From: Acidobacteriota bacterium
Lineage (GTDB): Bacteria > Acidobacteriota > Terriglobia > Bryobacterales > Bryobacteraceae
DNA: 62,927 nucleotides
Direction: 5' to 3'
Assembly (NCBI GenBank): GCA_025350695.1
Contig: JANXXI010000193.1
Location: 1-62,927, forward strand
Part shown: positions 23,363 to 31,365 of the stretch, one piece after another
How the letters are laid out: each line of letters opens with the position of its first letter
Position numbering within the stretch: position 1 is the first letter of the stretch
Made by a program: the position numbers and the translations under genes
The notes under the pieces: generated by a model
Told to the model about the DNA's origin: nothing
What the model saw: the letters and a program-made list of their open reading frames with translations, nothing else
The model's database searches: none

Positions 23363-24562
23363 ATGTCATTGTTAGCCAAACTGTCCAGACGCGCGTTTCT
23401 AGCCAGCATGCCAATGTTTGCCGCGGCGCGCCGGCTGAACGCAAAGAACCTCACCACACGAAAGCATAGCATCGGCAATCGCGACTATTTGTTCCTGGAA
23501 ATTAAAACCGACGGAGGTATCACCGGCATTGGCGAAGGGTCTGTCTCCGGCCGCGTGGAGATTGTGGAACAGGCCATTAAGTGGTTCGCGCCTTACCTTG
23601 TGGGAAAGCCGGCCGGTGGCATTGAGGATCATTGGAACAAGGCTTACTACCAGTTCTCGCGTTATCGTAACGGCCCGATACTAATGACCGCACGTGCTGC
23701 GGTCGACATTGCGCTTTGGGATATCGAAGAGCAAAGGTTGGGTGAGCCCATTTGGCGGCTGATGGGGGCGGAAGAAGCCCGGCCGATGCGCGTATATTAC
23801 AGCCACTGGAGCCATGGAATGGAACCTCGACCTCCAGACAAGTTGGCGGAGCTTGCGGCGAAGACCAAGGCAGAAGGATGGACATGCGTCAAAAGGCTGT
23901 TGCCTAAGGGTGGCACTGAGGCGGAGCGGCTTCGGCGGTTGGTGGCCGAAGTTGAGGCCGTGCGCCGCGGTGGTGGACCCGATCTTGAAATCGGTCTAGA
24001 GATGTGGGAAACCTTCAGCGTTCGCTCCGCCATCGACTTCGCCAAAGCGGCGGCCCCATTCCGTCCGATGTTTATCGAAGAACCAACCTTGCGCGAGACG
24101 CCCCAGGCCTTGGGCGAAATTGCCGCGCACAGTCCGGTGGCGTTGGCCGGTGGCGAGGGCCTTATTTCACGCTACGAATTTAAGCAGTTGTTGGATGCCA
24201 AGGGTGCGCGCATCCTTCAACCCGACGTAATCCACTGCGGCGGTATCACGGAGATCCGGAAGATCGCCGCGCTGGGAGAATTGTACGGTGCGGAGATGTC
24301 TCCCCATATGTATTACGGACCGGTGGCCCACGTGGCATCGCTTCATTCCATGGCCGGCGTTCGCAATTTTCTGATGCAGGAATGGGACCAAGGTATGGCG
24401 CGGACGTTCGCGGGTCTGACTAAAGGAACGTTCCCACAGGTGAAGAACGGGCACGTCACGTTGAGCGATAAACCGGGCCTGGGATTAACCATGGATTGGC
24501 TGGATTGGGATCGCCGCTATCCGTACAAATCGCAAAGTCTACGACCGCCGGGAGGACAGTAG
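23363..24562 (+). CDS. Tat-exported mandelate racemase/enolase-superfamily enzyme
   Basis: A 399-residue sugar-acid dehydratase-like protein. The N-terminus MSLLAKLSRRAFLASMPMFAAA is a twin-arginine signal, so it acts in the periplasm. The capping domain contains EIKTDGGITGIGEGSV. The barrel metal ligands are expected at E in EIGLEMWE (Asp in most relatives), E in FIEEPT and E in ALAGGEGLIS. The acid/base His is in MSPHMYYG, and the lysine segment is TCVKRLLPK. The Asp-to-Glu replacement is unusual and specificity is uncertain. It follows the AraC gene and precedes a DPP IV peptidase. Confidence 0.85.
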   Translation: MSLLAKLSRRAFLASMPMFAAARRLNAKNLTTRKHSIGNRDYLFLEIKTDGGITGIGEGSVSGRVEIVEQAIKWFAPYLVGKPAGGIEDHWNKAYYQFSRYRNGPILMTARAAVDIALWDIEEQRLGEPIWRLMGAEEARPMRVYYSHWSHGMEPRPPDKLAELAAKTKAEGWTCVKRLLPKGGTEAERLRRLVAEVEAVRRGGGPDLEIGLEMWETFSVRSAIDFAKAAAPFRPMFIEEPTLRETPQALGEIAAHSPVALAGGEGLISRYEFKQLLDAKGARILQPDVIHCGGITEIRKIAALGELYGAEMSPHMYYGPVAHVASLHSMAGVRNFLMQEWDQGMARTFAGLTKGTFPQVKNGHVTLSDKPGLGLTMDWLDWDRRYPYKSQSLRPPGGQ

Positions 24563-24591
24563 CCATACGGTTGCTATCATCAACAATAGCC

Positions 24592-26748
24592 ATGAACACT
24601 CGATTAATTGCTTTGCTATTCTGCTCTCTATCCTTGGGATGGTCGCAGTCCCTGAAACCTGTTACTCTCGATGCCGTATCAGGTGGACGAGGACGCGGCG
24701 ACTCGGGCGGTGGCGGAACAATCGTCTGGACGCCCGATGGGAAAAGCTTTGCCTACACTGAAGGCAAGGGTTTGATGCTGTACGAGGCAGCCACGGGAAA
24801 GCGCAGCGAACTGGCCAATTTGGAAGCACTCGAAGAGCTAGTGGTGGAGGCACCGGAAAAGAAGCAATTCGATTGGGAAAACCGGCGGGTGCGTGAAGCA
24901 GAAATGCAGTGGGCTCCTGATGGGAAGCGCTTTCTCTATGCCTCTGGAGGTGATTTATTCATTTGGGATCAGGCTTGGGTGCAGTTGACGGCCACTCCGA
25001 TTGAGGAGCGAGATGCTCGTCTTTCGCCGGATGGAAAACTTGTGGCCTTTCGCCGCGATAACGATTTGTATGCCATCGAAATCTCCAGCAAGAAAGAGAC
25101 GCGCCTTACCACCGGCGGCTCCGATTTGCTGCGCAACGGGCGACTGGATTGGGTTTACCCTGAAGAACTAAATTTGGGTCGGGCATTCTGGTGGGCTCCG
25201 GATTCAAGCGCGGTCGCCTACATGCAATTCGACGTCAGCAAACAAATGCTGCATCCTCACGTGGATTTTGTGTCGGCTAATCGGGCTGTTTATGAACCGG
25301 AACGCTATCCCAAAGCCGGGTCCCCAAATGCCGATGTGAAACTGGGAGTGATCAGCGCTACCGGCGGCGAAACCAAATGGATGAATTTAGGTGAGATGAA
25401 GAACATGCTTCTCGCACGGGTGGACTGGACGCCGGATAGCAAGGAAATCTTCGCCCAGAAACTTACCCGCAACCAGAACATGCTTCAGTTGCTGGCGGTG
25501 GACGCAAAATCTGGGAACTTTCACCAAGTGCTTGAAGAAAGAGATTGGGCATGGGTGAACGTTCGCTCCTTGCTGCGGTTCCTTCCTAGGTCCGGACAAT
25601 TCGTTTGGAGCAGCGAGCGTAGCGGTTTCACGCATCTGTACCTCTATTCCATGAATGGCGAATTACGCACGCAGCTGACTAGCGGCGATTGGGAAGTAAC
25701 CGACGTCACGGCAGTGGATGAGGCTGGGCGGAATTTGTATTTCGTTTCCAGCGCCGTTAGCCCGTTGGAACGTCATTTGTATCGCGTTAGTTTGGACGGA
25801 GGCGCCCCCTTGCAACTGACCAAAGTGGCCGGTACCCACGCAGTTTCCATGAACCCCAACGGCGCGTTCTATATGGACACTCACTCCAACTTCATGCAAC
25901 CATCGCGCCGCACGTTGCATGACGGAGGGGGCAAAGAACTCGCGGTTTGGCACGAGGCCGATCGTAAAGTGCTGACGGAATACAATATTCTGAGAACAGA
26001 AATTGTGGAAGTGAAAAGCAGTTTGGGCGACATCATGTATGCGCGGATGATCAAGCCCGTCAATTTTGATCCATCGAAGAAATATCCGGCGATCGTGGTC
26101 GTTTACGGCGGCCCCGGAGTTCAGACCATCCGCAATTCTTTTAGCGGGTTAAGTTGGGAACAGGCGCTGGCGCACAGAGGCTATGTCATCTGGCAGTTGG
26201 ATAATCATGGGTCTTCAGGGCGTGGGCACAAATGGGAATCGCGAGTGTTCCGTAGGCTCGGCGAACAGGAATTGACGGATCAACGGGCTGGCGTCGATCA
26301 TTTGGTTTCGATGGGGTTCGTCGATAAGGATCGCATGGGCGTTTACGGCTGGAGCTACGGCGGATTCATGACGCTCTATTCCCTATTCAACGCGCCGAAA
26401 CTGTTTAAGGCAGGCGTGGCCGGGGCGCCAGTAACCGACTGGCGGCACTACGACACAATCTACACCGAGCGCTACATGGATACGCCGCAAGAAAATCCGG
26501 CGGGCTACAAGTACAGCTCGCCTCTGAACCAAGCGGAGAATTTGCGAGCGAAGCTCATGATTGTGCATAACATTGAAGACGACAACGTGCTGTTCCAGAA
26601 TTCAATGCAAATGTTGGACGCGCTCCAACAGGCGAACAAGCCATTTGAGACGATGATTTATCCGCAAAAGGCGCACGGTGTTTCGGGACCCGCGCGAAAG
26701 CATATGCTTGAGGCGATGACTGCGTTCTTTGATCGCAACTTGAAATAG
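24592..26748 (+). CDS. Secreted dipeptidyl-peptidase IV family serine peptidase (S9B)
   Basis: A 718-residue exported exopeptidase releasing dipeptides after N-terminal Xaa-Pro or Xaa-Ala. The ATG at 24592 starts a signal peptide (MNTRLIALLFCSLSLGWSQ). An eight-bladed propeller domain (about 60-470) includes the substrate N-terminus-binding pair in WVYPEELNLGRAFWWAPDS. The hydrolase domain has nucleophile S588 in GWSYGGFMT, Asp in IEDDNVLFQ (663-666) and H695 in KAHGVSG. The stop is six bases from that of the convergent phosphodiesterase gene. Probably periplasmic protein recycling. Confidence 0.93.
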   Translation: MNTRLIALLFCSLSLGWSQSLKPVTLDAVSGGRGRGDSGGGGTIVWTPDGKSFAYTEGKGLMLYEAATGKRSELANLEALEELVVEAPEKKQFDWENRRVREAEMQWAPDGKRFLYASGGDLFIWDQAWVQLTATPIEERDARLSPDGKLVAFRRDNDLYAIEISSKKETRLTTGGSDLLRNGRLDWVYPEELNLGRAFWWAPDSSAVAYMQFDVSKQMLHPHVDFVSANRAVYEPERYPKAGSPNADVKLGVISATGGETKWMNLGEMKNMLLARVDWTPDSKEIFAQKLTRNQNMLQLLAVDAKSGNFHQVLEERDWAWVNVRSLLRFLPRSGQFVWSSERSGFTHLYLYSMNGELRTQLTSGDWEVTDVTAVDEAGRNLYFVSSAVSPLERHLYRVSLDGGAPLQLTKVAGTHAVSMNPNGAFYMDTHSNFMQPSRRTLHDGGGKELAVWHEADRKVLTEYNILRTEIVEVKSSLGDIMYARMIKPVNFDPSKKYPAIVVVYGGPGVQTIRNSFSGLSWEQALAHRGYVIWQLDNHGSSGRGHKWESRVFRRLGEQELTDQRAGVDHLVSMGFVDKDRMGVYGWSYGGFMTLYSLFNAPKLFKAGVAGAPVTDWRHYDTIYTERYMDTPQENPAGYKYSSPLNQAENLRAKLMIVHNIEDDNVLFQNSMQMLDALQQANKPFETMIYPQKAHGVSGPARKHMLEAMTAFFDRNLK

Positions 26749-26754
26749 GATTTT

Positions 26755-27621
26755 TCAGATCGCCGGTTTACCAATCCAGCAGGCGTGCGGCTTAACGCCG
26801 AAGAGTTTTGCCAGGGTTGGCGCGGTATCGAATGTGTCCACGGGTCGTTCCAGTTCCCTTCCCTTGGGCACTCCCGGGCCAGCCATGATCCAGGGAATTT
26901 CCACGTGGGCGCTTGAGAGGCCACCGTGAGATTTCCCCTGTCCGCCGTGGTCGGCTGTGACTAGAATAACGGTTGTTGCTTCAAGACCCGCCGCCTTCAC
27001 CGCATCCATCACTCCCCCAATCAATCCGTCGATCTTCGTAACCGCGGCATAATAATCCAGTGTCCACCAACCCTTTTCATGCCCGGCATGGTCCACGTCA
27101 TCGAGATGCAGAAACAGTAGATCCGGCTTCGTTTCCCGCCACCAGGAAATGGCGCGGTCCGTCGCCGCCGTCGAGCCCTTCACATGCTCCAACAGATTCG
27201 GCGCCTGTGGCTCAACCAACCTTCCGTATCCCTGCCAGTCGTGGATGATTCCGATGCGCAACTTTGGCTTCCCTTCCCGCAATTGGGCGAAGACGGTGGG
27301 AAACAGTCCGGACGGTCCCTTACACACTGGGCTGAGGTCGAACTTATCCGGCATCCACTCGTTCGACGTAATTCCGTGATGCGCCGGAGTTGCGCCCATG
27401 ATCATCGACGCCCAGTTGGGGCTTGATACGGTGGGAATTACCGCCCGTGCTTTCAGTGTCCAGGAACCGCGGGCCATCAATTCGTGAATGCGTGGCGTTG
27501 CTGCATCGCGAACGGCTGATCCACCAAGGCCGTCGACGCCAATTACAATGACGCTCGCGGGTTGGCCACCGGCTACTTGGGTAAGGGTCCAGAAAAGAAA
27601 AAGACTTGAAAGAAAGCGCAT
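26755..27621 (-). CDS. Secreted type I phosphodiesterase / alkaline-phosphatase-superfamily protein
   Basis: A 288-residue exported protein (signal MRFLSSLFLFWTLTQVAGGQ) of the nucleotide pyrophosphatase/phosphodiesterase group. Metal-site residues are visible in VIGVDGLGG (first Asp), TVSSPNWASMIMG (nucleophile position, Ser or Thr), LHLDDVDHAGHEKGWW (Asp and two His) and VTADHGGQGKSHG (Asp-His). The C-terminus (DTFDTAPTLAKLFGV) is the family's last helix. It would hydrolyse phosphoesters in the periplasm; the substrate is unknown. It is convergent with the DPP IV gene. Confidence 0.88.
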   Translation of the reverse strand: MRFLSSLFLFWTLTQVAGGQPASVIVIGVDGLGGSAVRDAATPRIHELMARGSWTLKARAVIPTVSSPNWASMIMGATPAHHGITSNEWMPDKFDLSPVCKGPSGLFPTVFAQLREGKPKLRIGIIHDWQGYGRLVEPQAPNLLEHVKGSTAATDRAISWWRETKPDLLFLHLDDVDHAGHEKGWWTLDYYAAVTKIDGLIGGVMDAVKAAGLEATTVILVTADHGGQGKSHGGLSSAHVEIPWIMAGPGVPKGRELERPVDTFDTAPTLAKLFGVKPHACWIGKPAI

Positions 27622-27676
27622 TTATCTTTTAAGCCTAAATCAAATTCATTGCAGCGGCATGAACTGCTAGCGGCAG

Positions 27677-27780
27677 CGACTAGCCCACGACTTGCCCACA
27701 ACGGGAATCGCGGGATTCTTCCGAACCCTGTCCGCTGTTGGGACGAGGAACCATCCCCCGATTCCATCGGGGGCTAGTCG
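27677..27780. repeat. 104-base structured intergenic element with 10-bp terminal inverted repeats
   Basis: CGACTAGCCC (27677-27686) and GGGCTAGTCG (27771-27780) are perfect inverted repeats. Inside lie GAATC/GATTC (27705-27718) and an 8-bp hairpin CCCCCGAT/ATCGGGGG (27755-27773, TCC loop). That hairpin shares GGG (27771-27773) with the outer arm, so the two stems exclude each other in part. It lies between the FAD-enzyme gene end and the phosphodiesterase start. It could be a small palindromic repeat or a leader RNA of the phosphodiesterase gene. Confidence 0.5.
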
Positions 27781-27839
27781 AAATGTCCGTTTGGAAGCAG
27801 CACTAGTCACGCTAGGAACCTAAGTGAACAGTGTTGTAG

Positions 27840-29402
27840 CTAGCGGATCGATTGGGGAACCAGGGGCTGTGTGGATTCCATCTTCTTCAATTCGTCCTCC
27901 ATTCCAACCTCGCCAGCCTCGTGGTATTCTTCATCCACATTCACACGCCACAGGTCATAAAAAGGACCGATGCCGGTCTTCGCGGCAACAATGTTCCGTG
28001 CCGCAAGCATCGCGGTAAGCATGGAATGATCCTGATTGTTGTAGCGATGCATGCCGTTGCGGCCGGCCAATTGCAGGTTTGGCACAGTCTTCAGGAAGGC
28101 TCTAATAGCATCAATGCCGCGCTGGTAGCTATCGTCATAAACCGGATAGGCTTTCGGCATGCGAACTACAGTGCCGTCAATCACGTCGTCCGGATTCACC
28201 AGACCCAAATGTCCAACTTCTCGCTTTGCTAGTTCCACCAGTTCGTGATCGGGCGTCGTCCACAAGCCATCCCCTTCGAAGCAGAAATACTCAAGGCCGA
28301 TGCAGCCATTGGCCGGATCGGGGACCATCTCCGGACTCCAACTCTTGTAGTTTTGAATGCGGCCAACCTTCACGCCAGGCTCGTGAATGTAGATCCAGTT
28401 GTCTGGGAAAACGTTGTCGCCTTTGATGATCAACGCGACGGTCAAAAAATCGCGATAGTGGAAATCGTTCGCGGCGCTGCGAAGTTCCGCCGACGGTGGC
28501 GGATCCAATTTTTCGATCAGTTCCTTGATCGGCATGCTGCTTACAAAATATTCGCCATCGTAGCGTTTGCCCCCGGCATCCACCGAAGTCACGCGCCCTG
28601 GCTCCCAATGGATCTTCTCGACAGGCGCTTCCATCACCACTTTGTGCCCTTGCTCCAGAATCAAATCACGCGTCTTTTGCCACATCATCCCCGGCCCCTT
28701 GCGAGGATACTGGAATTCGTGAATCAGCGTTTTGATTACTTGCGATTTATCTGAGTTCGACTGGGGCTTTATAGCGTTCCATACGGCGCTGAACAAGGAG
28801 AGCCCCTTGATCCGTTGCGCAGCCCATTCGGCCTTGATATTTTTACACGGAATGCCCCACACCTTTTCAGTGTAGGACTCAAAGAAGATGCTAAACAGCC
28901 GTTTGCCGAAACGGTTGGAAACCCAAGCCTGAAAGTTGTCTTCGGGCTTTGTTGGGAATATCTGCGCCCACAAATAGGAGAGTCCGCAACGCACCGCCTC
29001 AAAGATGCCCAAACCGAACAGCGCGTTCTTGGCTTCCAGAGGATAGGCGAAGAATTTGCGTTTATAGAAGATCCGGCTCATCCGGGGCCTGGAAAGAAAA
29101 TCGCCTCCAAGCACTTCCTGCCACATCTTTTCCACCACACCAACCTTCGTGAAAAAGCGATGCCCACCGATGTCGAACAGATAACCCTTATATTCGGCCG
29201 TGCGTGAAATGCCGCCAACCACGTCGTCCTTCTCAAGAACAACAGTCTTGATCCCGTTCTTTGAAAGCTCGTAGGCCGCACTCAAGCCCGCTGGTCCCGC
29301 GCCGATGATCACCACCGAAGGTTCGCCCGCCGATGGCGAAATGGATTCGCCCAAATTCCGCTGTAATGCTTCTAAGCTCTTGACTGTCGATTCAGTGCTC
29401 AT
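27840..29402 (-). CDS. FAD-dependent amine-oxidase-like oxidoreductase
   Basis: A 520-residue flavoprotein. The Rossmann FAD motif VVIIGAGPAGLSAAYELSKNG is at about 30-50 (quoted span VVIIGAGPAGLSA), then VLEKDDVVGGISRT and the GGHRFF motif shared with UDP-galactopyranose mutase, phytoene-desaturase-like and protoporphyrinogen-oxidase-like proteins. The C-terminal FAD contact is LQLAGRNGMHRYNNQDHSM. Its ATG overlaps the DUF362 stop (ATGA, 29399-29402), and it ends a three-gene operon that begins with a squalene-cyclase-repeat protein. The substrate is not evident; terpenoid or glycan modification are both plausible. Confidence 0.82.
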   Translation of the reverse strand: MSTESTVKSLEALQRNLGESISPSAGEPSVVIIGAGPAGLSAAYELSKNGIKTVVLEKDDVVGGISRTAEYKGYLFDIGGHRFFTKVGVVEKMWQEVLGGDFLSRPRMSRIFYKRKFFAYPLEAKNALFGLGIFEAVRCGLSYLWAQIFPTKPEDNFQAWVSNRFGKRLFSIFFESYTEKVWGIPCKNIKAEWAAQRIKGLSLFSAVWNAIKPQSNSDKSQVIKTLIHEFQYPRKGPGMMWQKTRDLILEQGHKVVMEAPVEKIHWEPGRVTSVDAGGKRYDGEYFVSSMPIKELIEKLDPPPSAELRSAANDFHYRDFLTVALIIKGDNVFPDNWIYIHEPGVKVGRIQNYKSWSPEMVPDPANGCIGLEYFCFEGDGLWTTPDHELVELAKREVGHLGLVNPDDVIDGTVVRMPKAYPVYDDSYQRGIDAIRAFLKTVPNLQLAGRNGMHRYNNQDHSMLTAMLAARNIVAAKTGIGPFYDLWRVNVDEEYHEAGEVGMEDELKKMESTQPLVPQSIR

Positions 29403-30370
29403 ATGCGTAGGTGGGCAAATTCCTTGATCAGTTCAAAATTAGTCTGAACGCTGGCTATGGTCTCACCGCGCTGTTCAATGCGCGATTCCTCGGCAATCCC
29501 CAACGATTTAGCACCCAGGATGTACTCCACCTTAAGCGGATCGATCCCCATGATTCGGCAACACGTGGCGTCCACCGCAATATTGTCGGTCCCCATCACC
29601 AACACGCCAGCCTTTTTGGGTGTCCCTTGAATAGGCCCGTTGCCTTCCATGCCCACGATGCCGTCAACAATGGCGAAGGTCTTCCGGAAGATGCGGTTGA
29701 GCTCAATGATCGACACTGGAATGCCGGTATGGTGAAGAAAGTTCTTAGGCCAGCCATAAACCGATCCAGGAACCAGGCCGAAGAAATTCTTCATGGAGAG
29801 TGTTGCCCCAGCCCAATGATGGGTCTTCATCTTGGCCAGGGACACAACCAAGTCAGCTCCAAGCGCCGTGTTGGGAAGGTAAATTTCTTTGTGTTCCGCG
29901 AATTTCGCCACGCTTGTCACGTCATCACGATTCAAATCCACGAAGCTCGCCTCAAATTTCGACAACCCTCGGTAGCCCGCCTCTTCGGCAATGCCGAACG
30001 CGTCGCGCCGATGCCCTGGACCTTCCCCGATCAACACCGTAGCGCCCAAGCTTTGAAACGCACCCCATGCCGCGGCAACCACCGCCACTTCCGTATTGAT
30101 GGCCGTGTCCTTGTCAAACTCCACCAAGTTCGGCTTAAGCAGGACGGTCTTACCTTTTACATCCAATCCGCATTCGCGAATCCCTTGTAGAATTTTTTGA
30201 GTTAGATCCTCACTGTAGGAAGCGGCTTTGACCACCGCCACTACCGATTTGCCTTGTTTTGGAAGTTCCGCTTTTTTCACGAAGGTACACCCGGCAGCCG
30301 CGATCCCGGTCGCGGCTAAACCCCAAAATTCCCGTCTGGACGAATTGGATGTCATAGGAAAATCCGCCAT
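29399..30370 (-). CDS. DUF362 protein with Tat-like signal
   Basis: A 323-residue protein of the DUF362 family. The N-terminus TSNSSRREFWGLAATGIAAAGC has a twin-arginine-like RREF motif and a possible lipobox (AAAGC). Family segments are KTVLLKPNLVEFD, VVAAAWGAFQSLGATVLIGEGPG, LVVSLAKMKTHHWAGATLSMKN (the conserved metal- or substrate-contact region), and VDATCCRIMGIDPLKVEYI. No ferredoxin-type cysteine clusters are present. Biochemical activity of the family is poorly defined. It sits four bases after the squalene-cyclase-repeat gene and overlaps the FAD-enzyme gene by four bases. Confidence 0.85.
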   Translation of the reverse strand: MADFPMTSNSSRREFWGLAATGIAAAGCTFVKKAELPKQGKSVVAVVKAASYSEDLTQKILQGIRECGLDVKGKTVLLKPNLVEFDKDTAINTEVAVVAAAWGAFQSLGATVLIGEGPGHRRDAFGIAEEAGYRGLSKFEASFVDLNRDDVTSVAKFAEHKEIYLPNTALGADLVVSLAKMKTHHWAGATLSMKNFFGLVPGSVYGWPKNFLHHTGIPVSIIELNRIFRKTFAIVDGIVGMEGNGPIQGTPKKAGVLVMGTDNIAVDATCCRIMGIDPLKVEYILGAKSLGIAEESRIEQRGETIASVQTNFELIKEFAHLRI

Positions 30371-30374
30371 TGCT

Positions 30375-31259
30375 CTAAGCCGCGGGCCTTAGCAGCGAAA
30401 AACTACCTTCTGAACAACCAATAGCTTCGATACCGGCGACCAGTAAATCCCGGCCTGGATCTTTGGGCGATTCTGTTCCCAGATTCAACCCATAGGTACG
30501 CAGGCTGACTTTTAGCAGAGCACTACCAAGTGGAGATTGCCCGTCGTCATAAAGCCGCTTCGCCCTGGCCAGTGCGGGGCCTAACTCCGCATCCCGATTA
30601 CCCTGCAGGCCAAGTAACGCTAAGGCCGTAGTTTCGGGGTAAGAAGGAAGCTGCACGCCCAAGGCTTCTTTACTCCCGTAGTTCCATCCGCCGTCAGTAC
30701 AACGGCGGCGCAGAATCATTCCTTCGCCAAGAATGATCCGCCGCTTAACTAATGCGCCGGGAATCTGCGGAGCCGCCTTCTTAAGAGCAACCAAAGAGTG
30801 AGCCGTGGGTTCGATCCAACTGGCCGTGCCTGGACGCCAAGGCCAACCTCGATATCGAAGGTCGTGCCCGGTGGGTGATATCTTTGTGACATAAGAGATC
30901 ATCCGGTCAAGCAGCTTGCCTTCAGCCCCAGCTGAATCAAGGAGCCAATCCACGCCATTGCGAAAGTGGCCGTCGTAAACGCCACGCACGCAGTGGAGGG
31001 TTATGGCTAAGGCCGTCGTCCAGTGGGCATCTTCGACACATGAAGTCGGCCGCCAGGCGCCATCTTCCCGTTGCCACTGGCGCATCAGATTCCAACCCTT
31101 GTCCCAGGTCGCGGTTCCGGCGTCTTGATGCTGCGCCAAAAGAGCGTAGGCCGTTGGTTCCAACCACGAGCGCTTTCCAGGAAAGTATCCCCATCCCCCA
31201 TCGGAGTTTTGGGACTCTTTGAGCAAGCGAAGGCGGCGGCCTAGATAGCTTTCTAGCAT
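30375..31259 (-). CDS. Prenyltransferase/squalene-cyclase repeat (alpha/alpha barrel) protein
   Basis: A 294-residue protein built of QW-like helical repeats: LLKESQNSDGGWGYFPGKRS, LMRQWQREDGAWRPT, and RRRCTDGGWNYGSKEA, with periodic EPTAYALLA / EPTAHSLVAL helices. It is less than half the size of a squalene-hopene cyclase and lacks a visible DxDD acid motif, so cyclase activity is doubtful. A single half-barrel binding or transferring an isoprenoid is more likely. It is first in an operon with DUF362 and FAD-enzyme genes. Confidence 0.8.
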   Translation of the reverse strand: MLESYLGRRLRLLKESQNSDGGWGYFPGKRSWLEPTAYALLAQHQDAGTATWDKGWNLMRQWQREDGAWRPTSCVEDAHWTTALAITLHCVRGVYDGHFRNGVDWLLDSAGAEGKLLDRMISYVTKISPTGHDLRYRGWPWRPGTASWIEPTAHSLVALKKAAPQIPGALVKRRIILGEGMILRRRCTDGGWNYGSKEALGVQLPSYPETTALALLGLQGNRDAELGPALARAKRLYDDGQSPLGSALLKVSLRTYGLNLGTESPKDPGRDLLVAGIEAIGCSEGSFSLLRPAA

Positions 31260-31337
31260 AATCCCTAGATCGGCGGATAAGAAGCACTTCTTTAATCCAG
31301 AGATCCGACCAGGGATTCAGGGAGGAGTTTCTAGGAA

Positions 31338-31365
31338 TTATCCCTTGACACTCATCCCTTGACGA
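31338..31365. repeat. 14-bp near-duplication at the leuS 3' end
   Basis: ATCCCTTGAC occurs twice, 14 bases apart, the second copy covering the leuS stop codon. It is a short tandem duplication just behind the gene, probably a slippage scar. Confidence 0.5.

Noticed and set aside
29411-30190. 259-codon plus-strand frame across the DUF362 gene
   Set aside because: Shadow frame of a gene with clear family motifs on the other strand.
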